Made by a program: the position numbers and the translations under genes. Positions 56,222-64,000 of a stretch of 64,000 nucleotides of DNA are shown here, in pieces. The notes below the pieces were generated by a model. That model had not been told where the DNA came from and ran no database searches. It saw nothing but the letters and a program-made list of their open reading frames with translations. Source of the DNA: Bosea sp. OAE506 (GTDB lineage Bacteria > Pseudomonadota > Alphaproteobacteria > Rhizobiales > Beijerinckiaceae); assembly GCF_040546595.1 (NCBI RefSeq), contig NZ_JBEPOB010000001.1, positions 2,977,001 to 3,041,000 on the forward strand. Direction: 5' to 3'. Numbering within the stretch: position 1 is the stretch's first letter; each line of letters starts with the position of its first letter.

Positions 56222-56998
56222 ATGCCCGCCGCCAGCACGCCCGCCCATGACAAGGTTGCCATCATCACCGGAGCCGGATCGGGCGTCGGGCGGGCCGTAG
56301 CGCTCGCTTTTCTGAAGGATGGCTATCGCACCGTGCTGGCCGGCCGCCGCGCGGATGCGCTGGAGGAGACGATCGCCCTGTCGGGCGCGGCCGCCGGGCG
56401 CGCGCTCGCCGTCCCGACCGACGTCACCGACAAGGCCTCGGTCCAAGCGCTTTTCGCCAAGACGACGGCCACGTTTGGCCGTGTTGACGTGCTGTTCAAC
56501 AATGCCGGCGTCAACGCGCCGGGCGGCGTGCTGCTGGAGGATCTGTCGATCGAGGACTGGCAGAAGGTCGTCGACACCAACCTGACCGGCCCGTTCCTGT
56601 GCACCCAGGAGGCCTTCAAGGCGATGCGCGACCAGGTTCCGCAGGGCGGCCGCATCATCAACAACGGCTCGATCTCGGCCCATGCGCCGCGGCCGAACTC
56701 GGTCGCCTATACCGCGACCAAGCACGCCATCACCGGGCTGACCAAGACCGCCTCGCTCGACGGGCGCAAATACGGCATCGCCGTCGGCCAGGTCGATATC
56801 GGCAATGCGCTGACCGAGATGGCCCGCAAGATGACCACGGGCGTGCCGCAGGCGGATGGCTCGATCAAGGTCGAGGCCGTCATGGACGTCGACAATGTCG
56901 CCACCACGGTGCTGCACATGGCAAGCCTGCCGCCGGAGGCAAATGTGCTGTTCGTCACGGTGATGGCGACGAACGCGCCCTTCGTCGGTCGCGGGTGA
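56222..56998 (+). CDS. short-chain dehydrogenase/reductase
   Basis: 258 aa Rossmann oxidoreductase. Cofactor motif TGAGSGVG near residue 17, NNAGV near 95, and YxxxK as YTATK near 160 with an upstream Ser (NGSIS). Substrate unknown. Start ATG 56222 with AGAGGA before it. Followed by the repeat at 57006. Confidence 0.9.
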   Translation: MPAASTPAHDKVAIITGAGSGVGRAVALAFLKDGYRTVLAGRRADALEETIALSGAAAGRALAVPTDVTDKASVQALFAKTTATFGRVDVLFNNAGVNAPGGVLLEDLSIEDWQKVVDTNLTGPFLCTQEAFKAMRDQVPQGGRIINNGSISAHAPRPNSVAYTATKHAITGLTKTASLDGRKYGIAVGQVDIGNALTEMARKMTTGVPQADGSIKVEAVMDVDNVATTVLHMASLPPEANVLFVTVMATNAPFVGRG

Positions 56999-57005
56999 GT
57001 GCAGC

Positions 57006-57080
57006 GTCATGCCCGGGCTTGACCCGGGCATCTCCAGCAGGAGATTCTCGGGTCTACGCTTCGCTATGCCCGAGAATGAC
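57006..57080 (+). repeat. intergenic palindromic repeat, family A copy 4
   Basis: 75 nt, GTCATGCCCGGGCTTGACCCGGGCAT...CCCGAGAATGAC. The first hairpin has CCCGGG instead of CTCGGG, with the opposite arm changed to match, a compensatory difference. It begins 8 nt after the dehydrogenase stop. Confidence 0.85.
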
Positions 57081-57096
57081 GGCCTGGTAGCCCCAC

Positions 57097-57744
57097 ATGA
57101 GTGAGCCCCTTCCGGTCGTGCCGACGACTGCCCGCGCCTACACCCTGACGATCTGGGGCATCGCGCTCGGCATCCTCGTCTTCGCCACCGGCGTCGTCGC
57201 CTGGGCACTCGCCGTCGGCAATGCCCAGCTGTTCAAGGACGGCGTCGACTGGGTCTATGACGTTGCGCTGTACGGCATCGCCGCCATCGTCTTCGGCCGC
57301 GATGCGCGGGCCGAGCGGCTGGCGGCGATGGCGATCGGCACCGTGATGGCGGTGGCGGGGCTGCATACGCTCTATGACCTCGCCGCCAAGATCATCACGC
57401 CGCGGCCGATCGAGGTCTGGGCGCTGGGCTTCTCCGCCGGCAGTGCGGTCGTCATCGCGGTCCTGATCGTCGGCGTGCTCTGGCGCTTCCGGGGCGAGGA
57501 CAATCCCGTCATCAAGGCGACCTGGCTGTCCTCGCGCAACGACGTGATCTCGACCACGGGCTTCGCGCTGCTCGGGCTGGCGGCCCGCGTCGCGCCGGTG
57601 CGCTGGCCGGAATATCTCTTCGATGTCTTCGTCGCGGGGCTGTGCTTCCAGGCCAGCTGGGCGATCTGGCGTTCGCTGCGCACGAAGCCTGCCGAGGCGC
57701 CTGTGCAGAACAAGGCGGCGACAGCCCCGGTCGGCGGGCTATAA
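57097..57744 (+). CDS. cation-efflux-like membrane protein
   Basis: 215 aa with about five membrane spans. Segments ALYGIAAIVFGRDARAERLAAMAIGTVMAVAGLHTLYDLAAKI and NPVIKATWLSSRNDVISTTGFALLG are reminiscent of the cation diffusion facilitator (CDF) membrane domain. The canonical metal-site HxxxD motifs are not clear, so transport is uncertain. It sits 41 nt before the biotin carboxylase gene. Confidence 0.6.
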   Translation: MSEPLPVVPTTARAYTLTIWGIALGILVFATGVVAWALAVGNAQLFKDGVDWVYDVALYGIAAIVFGRDARAERLAAMAIGTVMAVAGLHTLYDLAAKIITPRPIEVWALGFSAGSAVVIAVLIVGVLWRFRGEDNPVIKATWLSSRNDVISTTGFALLGLAARVAPVRWPEYLFDVFVAGLCFQASWAIWRSLRTKPAEAPVQNKAATAPVGGL

Positions 57745-57785
57745 AGGCGGCACGCTGCCGCGCCATGCCGTCCGGGACATTGCCG

Positions 57786-59771
57786 ATGTCGATTGCCGAG
57801 AAGCTGCCCTCCATCCTGATCGCCAATCGCGGCGAGATCGCCTGCCGCGTCATCCGCACGGCCAGGCGGCTGGGCCTGCGCACCATTGCCGTCTACTCCG
57901 ATGCCGATGCGGAGGCGCTGTTCGTGCAGATGGCGGACGAGGCCTACCGGATCGGCCCGGCGCCGGCGCGCGAGAGCTATCTCGACGCGGGCAAGATCCT
58001 GGCGGTCGCCAAGGAGGCGGGCGCCGCCTGCATCCATCCGGGCTACGGCTTCCTCTCCGAGAACGCCGATTTCGCCGAGGCCTGCGCGCAGGCCGGCATC
58101 GTCTTCGTCGGTCCGCCGGCCTCCGCCATCCGGGCGATGGGACTGAAGGATGCCGCCAAGGCGCTGGTTGAAAAGGCGCAGGTGCCGGTGGTGCCGGGCT
58201 ATCACGGGGCTGAGCAGGGCGTCGATTTCCTCGCCGGGGAGGCGCAGCGGATCGGCTATCCCGTGCTGATCAAGGCGGTCGCCGGCGGTGGCGGCAAGGG
58301 CATGAAGAAGGTCGATCGGCCTGAGGATTTCGCGGACGCGCTGACCAGTGCGCAGCGTGAGGGCCAGAGCGCCTTCGGCGACGGGCGCGTGCTGGTCGAG
58401 AAATATGTGCTTTCGCCGCGCCATGTCGAAATCCAGGTCTTCGGCGACAGCCATGGCCATGTCGTGCACCTCTTCGAGCGCGACTGCTCGCTGCAGCGGC
58501 GCCACCAGAAGGTCATCGAAGAGGCGCCGGCGCCGGGCATGACGGAGGAGGTCCGCGCCGCCATGGGCAAGGCCGCCACTGAGGCGGCGAGGGCGGTGGG
58601 CTATGTCGGCGCCGGCACGGTCGAGTTCATCGCCGATGGGCGCGAAGGGCTGAAGGCCGACCGGTTCTACTTCATGGAGATGAACACCCGCCTCCAGGTC
58701 GAGCATCCGGTCACCGAAGCGATCACCGGGCTCGATCTGGTAGAGCTGCAATTGAAGGTCGCCGCCGGCGAGCCGCTCGGTTTCAGCCAGTCCGACGTCA
58801 CCGCGACCGGCCATGCCGTCGAGGCGCGGCTTTATGCCGAGGATCCGGAGAAGGGCTTCCTGCCCTCGACAGGCAAGCTCTGGGCGCTGCAGTTCCCCGA
58901 GGGCGAAGGCATCCGGATCGACACCGGCGTCGAGGCCGGCGATACGGTGACGCCATTCTACGATCCGATGATCGCCAAGGTGATCGCCCATGGCGCGACG
59001 CGGACTGAGGCGCTGGACCGTCTGGGCGCGGCGCTGGGCGAGACGGTCGTTGCCGGGCCGCGGACCAATCTGGCCTTCCTGAAGGCGCTGACGGAGGCTC
59101 CCGGCTTCCGCGAAGGGCCCTTCGACACCGGTTTCATCGAGCGCAACATCTCCGCGCTCGGTGCCGAGCCGCAGCCGCTCGATGCCGCGGCGGTTGCAGC
59201 GGCGGCGCTCCAGCTCGAGGAGGATCGGGAGGCCGCGGTCGTGATGCAGGCGGCCGAGCGGGCCGATGGCGAGGCGCGCTCGCCCTGGCTCGTGGCGGAC
59301 GCGTTTTCGCTGATGCCGCGGCCCGCGCTCGGCCTGCCGCTGCTGGTCGATGGCGAGCGGGTCGAGGCGCGGATCGAGTGGCACGAGGCCGGCGCCCGAG
59401 TCAGCCTTCCCGGCCACGACATCGACGAGGGCGAGCATGAGATCGCGCTGGCGCAAGGGGAGCGCGGGACATGGCTGGCGCTGCATCGCGGCCGGCAGAC
59501 GGCGGTGTCGCTGTTCGACCCGTTCAGCGTCGATCTCGACGCCGCGGCGGGCTCAGGCGGCGTCGTCAAGGCGCCGATGCATGGCAAGCTGATCGCCGTC
59601 TTCGTCTCGGCTGGCGAGGTCGTCACCAAGGGGCAGCGGCTCGCTATCGTCGAGGCGATGAAGATGGAGCATGTCCTGACGGCCCCGCGCGATGGCACCG
59701 TCAGCGAAATCGGTGCGGAGCCGGGCGCGCAGGTGGCCGAGGGCGCGAAGGTCGTGGTGCTCGGGGATTGA
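57786..59771 (+). CDS. mccA: methylcrotonyl-CoA carboxylase alpha subunit (biotin-containing)
   Basis: 661 aa. Biotin carboxylase domain (ILIANRGEIACRVIRTARRLG; KAVAGGGGKGMKKV; EMNTRLQVEHPVTE), a BT-type middle domain, and the biotinyl domain with AMKMEH where K626 carries biotin. Its beta partner is probably the carboxyltransferase at 50756, so it is read as the methylcrotonyl-CoA enzyme; PccA function is covered by the gene at 36697. Start ATG 57786 by family fit; an earlier ATG at 57765 is possible. Confidence 0.87.
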   Translation: MSIAEKLPSILIANRGEIACRVIRTARRLGLRTIAVYSDADAEALFVQMADEAYRIGPAPARESYLDAGKILAVAKEAGAACIHPGYGFLSENADFAEACAQAGIVFVGPPASAIRAMGLKDAAKALVEKAQVPVVPGYHGAEQGVDFLAGEAQRIGYPVLIKAVAGGGGKGMKKVDRPEDFADALTSAQREGQSAFGDGRVLVEKYVLSPRHVEIQVFGDSHGHVVHLFERDCSLQRRHQKVIEEAPAPGMTEEVRAAMGKAATEAARAVGYVGAGTVEFIADGREGLKADRFYFMEMNTRLQVEHPVTEAITGLDLVELQLKVAAGEPLGFSQSDVTATGHAVEARLYAEDPEKGFLPSTGKLWALQFPEGEGIRIDTGVEAGDTVTPFYDPMIAKVIAHGATRTEALDRLGAALGETVVAGPRTNLAFLKALTEAPGFREGPFDTGFIERNISALGAEPQPLDAAAVAAAALQLEEDREAAVVMQAAERADGEARSPWLVADAFSLMPRPALGLPLLVDGERVEARIEWHEAGARVSLPGHDIDEGEHEIALAQGERGTWLALHRGRQTAVSLFDPFSVDLDAAAGSGGVVKAPMHGKLIAVFVSAGEVVTKGQRLAIVEAMKMEHVLTAPRDGTVSEIGAEPGAQVAEGAKVVVLGD

Positions 59772-59779
59772 GGGGCGGC

Positions 59780-59854
59780 GTCATTCTCGGGCGAAGCGAA
59801 GCGCAGACCCGAGAATTTCGTCGAAGAGATGCTCGGGTCAAGCCCGAGCATGAC
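59780..59854 (-). repeat. intergenic palindromic repeat, family A copy 5
   Basis: 75 nt in reverse orientation, GTCATTCTCGGG...CCCGAGCATGAC. It fills most of the gap between the converging mccA and SDR gene ends. Confidence 0.85.
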
Positions 59855-59866
59855 GCTGTTACGCCG

Positions 59867-60637
59867 CTACCCCATCCGCCCGATCACCGGGAACTGCTCG
59901 ACCTCGTAGATCTGGCCCGAGACCGGCGCGCTCTCGTCCGAAAGCCAGAAGGCCGTATGCGCTGCGATCTCGGCGGGCTGCATGATCCGGCCGCTCGGGG
60001 CCTGGCGGATGGGGACATGGTTCTCCCAGCCGGGCTTCTGCCCTTCCTTCTGCTGGGTCGCGTCCTCATTGGCGGTGAAGGTCCAGCCGACATTGAGCTG
60101 GTTGAGGCGGATACGCTCCGGCCCCAGCGAGTCGGCGAGGTTGCGCGTCATCGTCATCAGCGCGCCCTTCGACATCGAATAGACCGTCAGCCGCGGCAGC
60201 CCGCACCAGGCATTGATCGAGCCGACGGTGACGATCGCGCCGCCCGAGCCTTGCGCACGGAAGGCCCGCGCCGTGGCTTCGGAGGCCAGCAGCGGGGCGC
60301 GGACATTGATGGCGAAGATCTGGTCGAACAACTCCGCCGTCGTTCCGATGACCTCGCCGCGCGGATAGATTCCGGCATTGTTGACGAGGCCGTCGATGCG
60401 CCCGAAGGCCGCCACCGTGGCGTCGACCAGCGCCTGCGGGGTCGCAAGGTCGGCGAGATCGCCAGTCGCAGGTGCTGCTTGCGCGCCGAGGGCGCGGCAG
60501 ACGCCCTCGACCTCGTCGCGATCCCGGCCATGGACCACGACCTTCGCCCCCTCGGCGACCAGCCGCTCCGCCATGGCGCGACCAATGCCGTTCGAGGAAC
60601 CGGTGACGAGGATCGCCTTGCCTGTCAGTCCGCGCAT
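59867..60637 (-). CDS. short-chain dehydrogenase/reductase
   Basis: 256 aa Rossmann oxidoreductase. TGSSNGIG near residue 12, NNAGIYPRGE near 86, YSMSK catalytic Tyr-Lys near 153 after GSINAW. Start ATG 60637 with GGAGAGGC before it. It does not resemble the SDR at 56222 beyond the fold. Substrate unknown. Confidence 0.9.
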   Translation of the reverse strand: MRGLTGKAILVTGSSNGIGRAMAERLVAEGAKVVVHGRDRDEVEGVCRALGAQAAPATGDLADLATPQALVDATVAAFGRIDGLVNNAGIYPRGEVIGTTAELFDQIFAINVRAPLLASEATARAFRAQGSGGAIVTVGSINAWCGLPRLTVYSMSKGALMTMTRNLADSLGPERIRLNQLNVGWTFTANEDATQQKEGQKPGWENHVPIRQAPSGRIMQPAEIAAHTAFWLSDESAPVSGQIYEVEQFPVIGRMG

Positions 60638-60680
60638 GATCGCCTCTCCGTTATTTCGCCAGGATAGGGCAAACCGGTAC

Positions 60681-60771
60681 GTCATGCTCGGGCGAAGACC
60701 CGAGCATCTCCTGCGAGCGCTTCACCTTGCCGAGATTCTCGGGTCTGCGCTGCGCTTCGCCCGAGAATGAC
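60681..60771 (+). repeat. intergenic palindromic repeat, family A copy 6
   Basis: 91 nt, GTCATGCTCGGG...CCCGAGAATGAC. It lies between divergent genes, 44 nt upstream of the SDR start and 78 nt before the DUF1489 gene, unlike the other copies at gene ends. Confidence 0.85.
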
Positions 60772-60848
60772 GCGGCGCGCCTATCGCATCTGTGGAGAAA
60801 CGCCGCAGGTGCTGGTCGGGTTGCCTGGCCCGCATTAGCTTGCCGGCC

Positions 60849-61286
60849 ATGTCGCTCCATCTTCTTAAGCTCTGCGTCGGTGCCGATTCCATCGGCGATC
60901 TGGAAGACTGGATCGAGGAGCGGCTGACGCTTGAGCGGCGGCTGGGCCGCACGGCCGAGCAGATCCACACCACCCGCATGGTGCCCAAACGCCTCGACGA
61001 ACTGCTCGACGGCGGCTCGCTCTACTGGGTCATCAAGGGCCAGATCAGCGCGCGGCAAAAGCTGCTGGCGGTCCGGCCCTTCACCGATGGCGAGGGCATC
61101 GGCCGCTGCCATCTCGTGCTCGAGCCGGTGGTGGTGGCGCTGGAGCCGCGACCCTGCCGGCCCTTCCAGGGCTGGCGCTACCTCACCGAGAAGGACGCAC
61201 CGCGCGACATCGACGGCCGCAGCGGCGATCTCGGCGCGATGCCCGAGGCGCTGCGGCGGGAGCTGGCAGAGCTGGGCCTGCTGTAG
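60849..61286 (+). CDS. DUF1489-family protein
   Basis: 145 aa. Starts SLHLLKLCVGADSIGDLEDWIEERL and contains TTRMVPKRLDELLDGGSLYWVIKGQI and FQGWRYLTEKDAPRD, all diagnostic of DUF1489, an alphaproteobacterial family of unknown function. Start ATG 60849 by family fit. Confidence 0.9.
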   Translation: MSLHLLKLCVGADSIGDLEDWIEERLTLERRLGRTAEQIHTTRMVPKRLDELLDGGSLYWVIKGQISARQKLLAVRPFTDGEGIGRCHLVLEPVVVALEPRPCRPFQGWRYLTEKDAPRDIDGRSGDLGAMPEALRRELAELGLL

Positions 61287-61342
61287 GGCGTGGCCGCCGC
61301 GGCCGCGTTCTGCTAGTTTATGCAGCCTGTGGAGCCTTTCGC

Positions 61343-61585
61343 ATGTCCGAAGCCACGTCGATCGAACTCGATGAAGAAGTGGTGCGCCTCGTCGGTGCGC
61401 GCATCCGGACGGGTCAGTACAACTCGGCCAGTGATGTCGTGCGCGCGGGTCTGCGTCTTCTCGACGAACAGGAAGACAAGATCCGTGCGCTTCAGGTCGC
61501 CTTGAAGGCGGGAGAGGACTCGGGGGCGCCGAAGCCTTTCGACAACCAGGCTTTCAAGGCGCGAATGCGCGCCCGGCATGGCTGA
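61343..61585 (+). CDS. parD: ParD-like antitoxin
   Basis: 80 aa. Ribbon-helix-helix start (ATSIELDEEVVRLVGARIRTGQYNSASDVVRAGLRLLDEQE) and a C-terminal toxin-binding tail (PFDNQAFKARMRARHG). It would neutralise the toxin encoded next and repress its own promoter. Overlaps the toxin gene by 8 nt, the usual antitoxin-first layout. Confidence 0.9.
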   Translation: MSEATSIELDEEVVRLVGARIRTGQYNSASDVVRAGLRLLDEQEDKIRALQVALKAGEDSGAPKPFDNQAFKARMRARHG

Positions 61586-61874
61586 GGCGCTGCCGTATCG
61601 GCTTTCGCCGCTGGCCGAGGCCGACCTCGAAGAGATCTGGTCCTATACCGCCGAGCGCTGGTCGCCCGCGCAGGCGGAAATCTATCATGACGGGATCATT
61701 GCAGCTCTCGAAGGCTTGGCGCGAGGGCTGCGACGAGGCCGTCCCGTCGCCTTCCGCTCGGGCTACCTCAAGCTCACCGTCGGCGCGCATCTGGTCTTCT
61801 ACCGAGAGACCAAAACCAGCATCGACGTGATCCGTCTGCTCCATCAGCGGATGGATGCCGAAACGCACCTCTAG
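61578..61874 (+). CDS. parE: ParE/RelE-superfamily toxin
   Basis: 98 aa. Typical ParE fold: YRLSPLAEADLEEIWSYTAERWSPAQAEIYHDGI, RPVAFRSGYLKLTVGAHLVFYRETKTSIDVIRLLHQRMDAE. ParE poisons DNA gyrase; RelE relatives cut mRNA. Overlaps parD. Convergent with panC, 10 nt between stops. Confidence 0.9.
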   Translation: MAEALPYRLSPLAEADLEEIWSYTAERWSPAQAEIYHDGIIAALEGLARGLRRGRPVAFRSGYLKLTVGAHLVFYRETKTSIDVIRLLHQRMDAETHL

Positions 61875-61884
61875 GGCAGCAACC

Positions 61885-62733
61885 TCACACCGCGATATTG
61901 TCGATCAACCGCGTCGCACCGAGCCGCGCCGCGACGAGCAACCGGATCGGGCCATCGGCCAGCGAAGTGACGGGCGCCAGCGTGTCGGCGTGGCGCGCCT
62001 CCAGATAGTCGAGCTCGAAGCCGGCCGAGATGATCTCCGTCTGGGCCTCCCCGACGGCGCGGAAGAGCTCCTCGCGGTTGCGGATGCGCACGGCCAGCGC
62101 CTGCATCACCCTGTGCAGCAGCGGCGCGAGAGCGCGATCCTCCGGCGAGAGGTAGCGGTTGCGCGAGGACATGGCGAGGCCGTCTGCCTCGCGGAAGGTC
62201 GGCAGCGGCACGATCTCGATGCCGAGGTCGAGATCGGCCGCCATGCGGGTGACGACCTTGAGCTGCTGGTAGTCCTTCTCGCCGAAGACGGCGAGATCGG
62301 CCCGAGACTGGGTGAAGAGCTTGCAGCAGATTGTCGCGACGCCCTCGAAATGCGTCGGCCTGAAGCGATCATCGAGCCCGACCGCGGCCGGGCCGAGCAG
62401 CAGCACGCGGGTGGCGAAGCCGGCCGGGTACATCTCCTCGACCGGCGGGAAGAACACCGCATCGGCGCCAGCGGCGACCAGTTTTGCGCAGTCGTCGTCG
62501 AAGGTGCGCGGATATTTCTTGAAGTCCTCATGCGGCGCGAACTGCGTAGGGTTCACGAAGATCGTGACGATGACGCGCCGCGCATGCTTCTGCGCCTCCT
62601 TCACCAGAGCGACATGGCCTTCATGGAGCGCGCCCATCGTCGGCACGAGGCCGACCTTCTCGCCAGCGGCATGCCAGCCGGCGACGGCCTGCCGCATGGC
62701 GGCGACAGTCTCGAAGATCGCGATCCCGGTCAT
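61885..62733 (-). CDS. panC: pantothenate synthetase
   Basis: 282 aa. Joins pantoate and beta-alanine with ATP to make pantothenate. Contains PTMGALHEGHVALV with the HxGH ATP motif, FVNPTQFAPHEDF, and MSSRNRYLS, the KMSKS-like loop. Start ATG 62733. Divergent from the VWA-like gene. Confidence 0.93.
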   Translation of the reverse strand: MTGIAIFETVAAMRQAVAGWHAAGEKVGLVPTMGALHEGHVALVKEAQKHARRVIVTIFVNPTQFAPHEDFKKYPRTFDDDCAKLVAAGADAVFFPPVEEMYPAGFATRVLLLGPAAVGLDDRFRPTHFEGVATICCKLFTQSRADLAVFGEKDYQQLKVVTRMAADLDLGIEIVPLPTFREADGLAMSSRNRYLSPEDRALAPLLHRVMQALAVRIRNREELFRAVGEAQTEIISAGFELDYLEARHADTLAPVTSLADGPIRLLVAARLGATRLIDNIAV

Positions 62734-62823
62734 GGCGCCTCTCTCGTCGATGGGCTGTGAAGTCGCGCCTTTGGTGGCGGCAGACGGGTAGCAAATGTCC
62801 CGCGAACCGCCAATATCAAGGCC

Positions 62824-63567
62824 ATGACGGAGAAGAGCGACAAGTCACTGGAGAAGCGGGCCGGCGCAGAGGTCGCGGCGGGGCGTTCGGCGCCCGGCGA
62901 GATCGACCGTTTCCTCGGCGCGGCCAAGCAGCTCGCGCCGCTGGCGACCGGGCAGGCGGGGCGGCTGGTCTTCACGCTCGACGCCACGATGAGCCGCCAG
63001 CCGACCTGGGACCTCGCCTGTTCGCTGCAGGCCAAGATGTTCGAAGTCGCGGCGACGAGCGGCGGGCTCGCCGTGCAGCTGGTCTATTTTCGCGGTTTGG
63101 CCGAATGCCGGGCCTCGGGCTGGGTCGGCGAACCGCGACGGCTGAACGGCTTGATGTCGGGCATTGCCTGCCAGGGCGGCCAGACCCAGATTGCCCGCAT
63201 CCTCAAGCATGTCCGTGACGAGGCGCGCAGCGTCCCGATTCGCGCCTTCGTCTTCGTCGGCGATGCGATGGAGGAGGAGGTCGACGCGCTGGCCGGGCTG
63301 GCGGGCGAACTCGGCCTGCGCGGCATCCGTGGCTTCCTGTTCCAGGAGGGGCATGATCCCGCCGCGAGCGCGGCCTTCGCCACCCTGGCGCGGCTGACAG
63401 GCGGGGCCCATGCCCGCTTCGATGCCGCCGCGCCCGATTCGCTGCTCGATCTGCTGCGCGGTGCGGCTGCTTATGCGGCCGGCGGGCGGGAGGCGATGCT
63501 CAAGCTCGCGGCTGCGAGCCCCGTGGTGCGCGGGCTGCTGGGCTCGATGGAAGGAGGCCGCCGGTGA
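62824..63567 (+). CDS. VWA-like domain protein
   Basis: 247 aa. Contains LVFTLDATMSRQPTWD, a DxTxS version of the metal-ion-dependent adhesion site, VQLVYFRGLAECRASGW, GGQTQIARILKHVRDEAR, FVGDAMEEEVD and LFQEGHDP. This type is widespread in Rhizobiales next to a DnaJ-like gene, as here. No signal peptide. Function unknown. Overlaps the next gene by GTGA. Confidence 0.8.
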   Translation: MTEKSDKSLEKRAGAEVAAGRSAPGEIDRFLGAAKQLAPLATGQAGRLVFTLDATMSRQPTWDLACSLQAKMFEVAATSGGLAVQLVYFRGLAECRASGWVGEPRRLNGLMSGIACQGGQTQIARILKHVRDEARSVPIRAFVFVGDAMEEEVDALAGLAGELGLRGIRGFLFQEGHDPAASAAFATLARLTGGAHARFDAAAPDSLLDLLRGAAAYAAGGREAMLKLAAASPVVRGLLGSMEGGRR

Positions 63568-64000
63568 CGCTGCTTTACGGGATCGGCGCGGTGCTGCTGA
63601 TCTGGTGGCTGTCGAAGCTTTTCGCGAGCACCAATCCGAAGATGCTGGCCAAGGCGGTCAAGGGCGGCGGCGGGGTGCTGTCCCTGGGCGTCGCCGCGCT
63701 GCTGATGATGCGCGGCCGGCTCGACATGGCGATCTTCGTCGGTGGCATCGGCGCCTGGCTGCTCGGCTGGAGCGCGACCGGGCCCGGCGGCATCCGCTTT
63801 CCCTGGGGGACGTCGTCCGCCGAGACACCCGGTGCGCGCTCGCAGGTCGCCTCGCGCCTGCTGGCGATGGAGCTCGACCATGACAGTGGCGGCATGACCG
63901 GGACGGTCAGTAGCGGCCGTTTCGCCGGGCGTAGCCTCGACGATCTCTCGCTGGCCGAGATCGCCGATCTAATGCGCGAATGCCTCGCCGACGACCCCGA
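63564..64000 (+). CDS. DnaJ-like membrane protein, N-terminal part (cut by window end)
   Basis: Starts at GTG 63564, overlapping the VWA-like stop, with GGAGG upstream. The first 145 codons give two hydrophobic spans (LLYGIGAVLLIWWLSKLF; AIFVGGIGAWLLGWSATG) and a region (LDHDSGGMTGTVSSGRFAGRSLDDLSLAEIADLMRECLADDP) typical of TM-anchored DnaJ-domain proteins in Rhizobiales. The J domain itself would follow outside the window, so it is not seen here. Confidence 0.7.
   Translation, partial: MTLLYGIGAVLLIWWLSKLFASTNPKMLAKAVKGGGGVLSLGVAALLMMRGRLDMAIFVGGIGAWLLGWSATGPGGIRFPWGTSSAETPGARSQVASRLLAMELDHDSGGMTGTVSSGRFAGRSLDDLSLAEIADLMRECLADDP

Overview
The window (GC-rich throughout) looks like chromosomal DNA of an alphaproteobacterium of the order Hyphomicrobiales (Rhizobiales), most like Bosea and relatives. 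This rests on gene order (rpoBC, then str, S10, spc and alpha operons ending secY-adk-rpsM-rpsK-rpoA-rplQ, with no rpsD between rpsK and rpoA), on protein character (PccA-type carboxylase, DUF1489, paired VWA-like and DnaJ-like genes), and on dispersed palindromic intergenic repeats. The genus is inferred; no 16S gene is present.

Layout. 1-4534: end of rpoB and all of rpoC, closed by a strong terminator. 4534-7450: a metabolic cassette (LysR regulator diverging from a periplasmic tricarboxylate-type binding protein and an alpha/beta hydrolase) lying between rpoC and the str operon. 7748-26634: the ribosomal supercluster: rpsL rpsG fusA tuf, rpsJ rplC rplD rplW rplB rpsS rplV rpsC rplP rpmC rpsQ, rplN rplX rplE rpsN rpsH rplF rplR rpsE rpmD rplO secY adk, rpsM rpsK rpoA rplQ, all on the plus strand. 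Two genes in it, tuf and rpsE, carry one-base frameshifts that look like sequence errors. 26808-34305: a second solute-binding protein, a Deg protease, rarA, a porin-like protein with an acidic tract, crcB and a pseudouridine synthase. 34459-49168: mixed housekeeping genes (PsiF-repeat protein, HAD phosphatase, propionyl-CoA carboxylase alpha, GST, YdcF-like, rhodanese, GGCT, isovaleryl-CoA dehydrogenase, CorA/ZntB-like transporter, two GH25 lysozymes, MgtE). 49356-64000: tRNA-Leu(GAG), a FliN-like protein, lipB, methylcrotonyl-CoA carboxylase beta and alpha, a GGDEF-EAL protein, two SDR oxidoreductases, DUF1489, a ParDE module, panC, and a VWA-like/DnaJ-like pair cut by the window end.

How the genes work together. 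The first half is the transcription and translation core. In the second half, isovaleryl-CoA dehydrogenase and both methylcrotonyl-CoA carboxylase subunits give two consecutive steps of leucine breakdown, dispersed over 16 kb rather than in one operon. The remainder are mostly single housekeeping, envelope and transport genes.

Most notable non-gene structure: six copies of a two-hairpin repeat (GTCATGCTCGGG...CCCGAGAATGAC) at gene ends, two copies of a related GTCATTCCGG family, two short palindromes of another family (one inside the S10/spc cluster), and GC-rich hairpins in most of the longer spacers between ribosomal genes. I found no phage, CRISPR array, insertion sequence or clearly new multi-gene system; the accessory content is modest.
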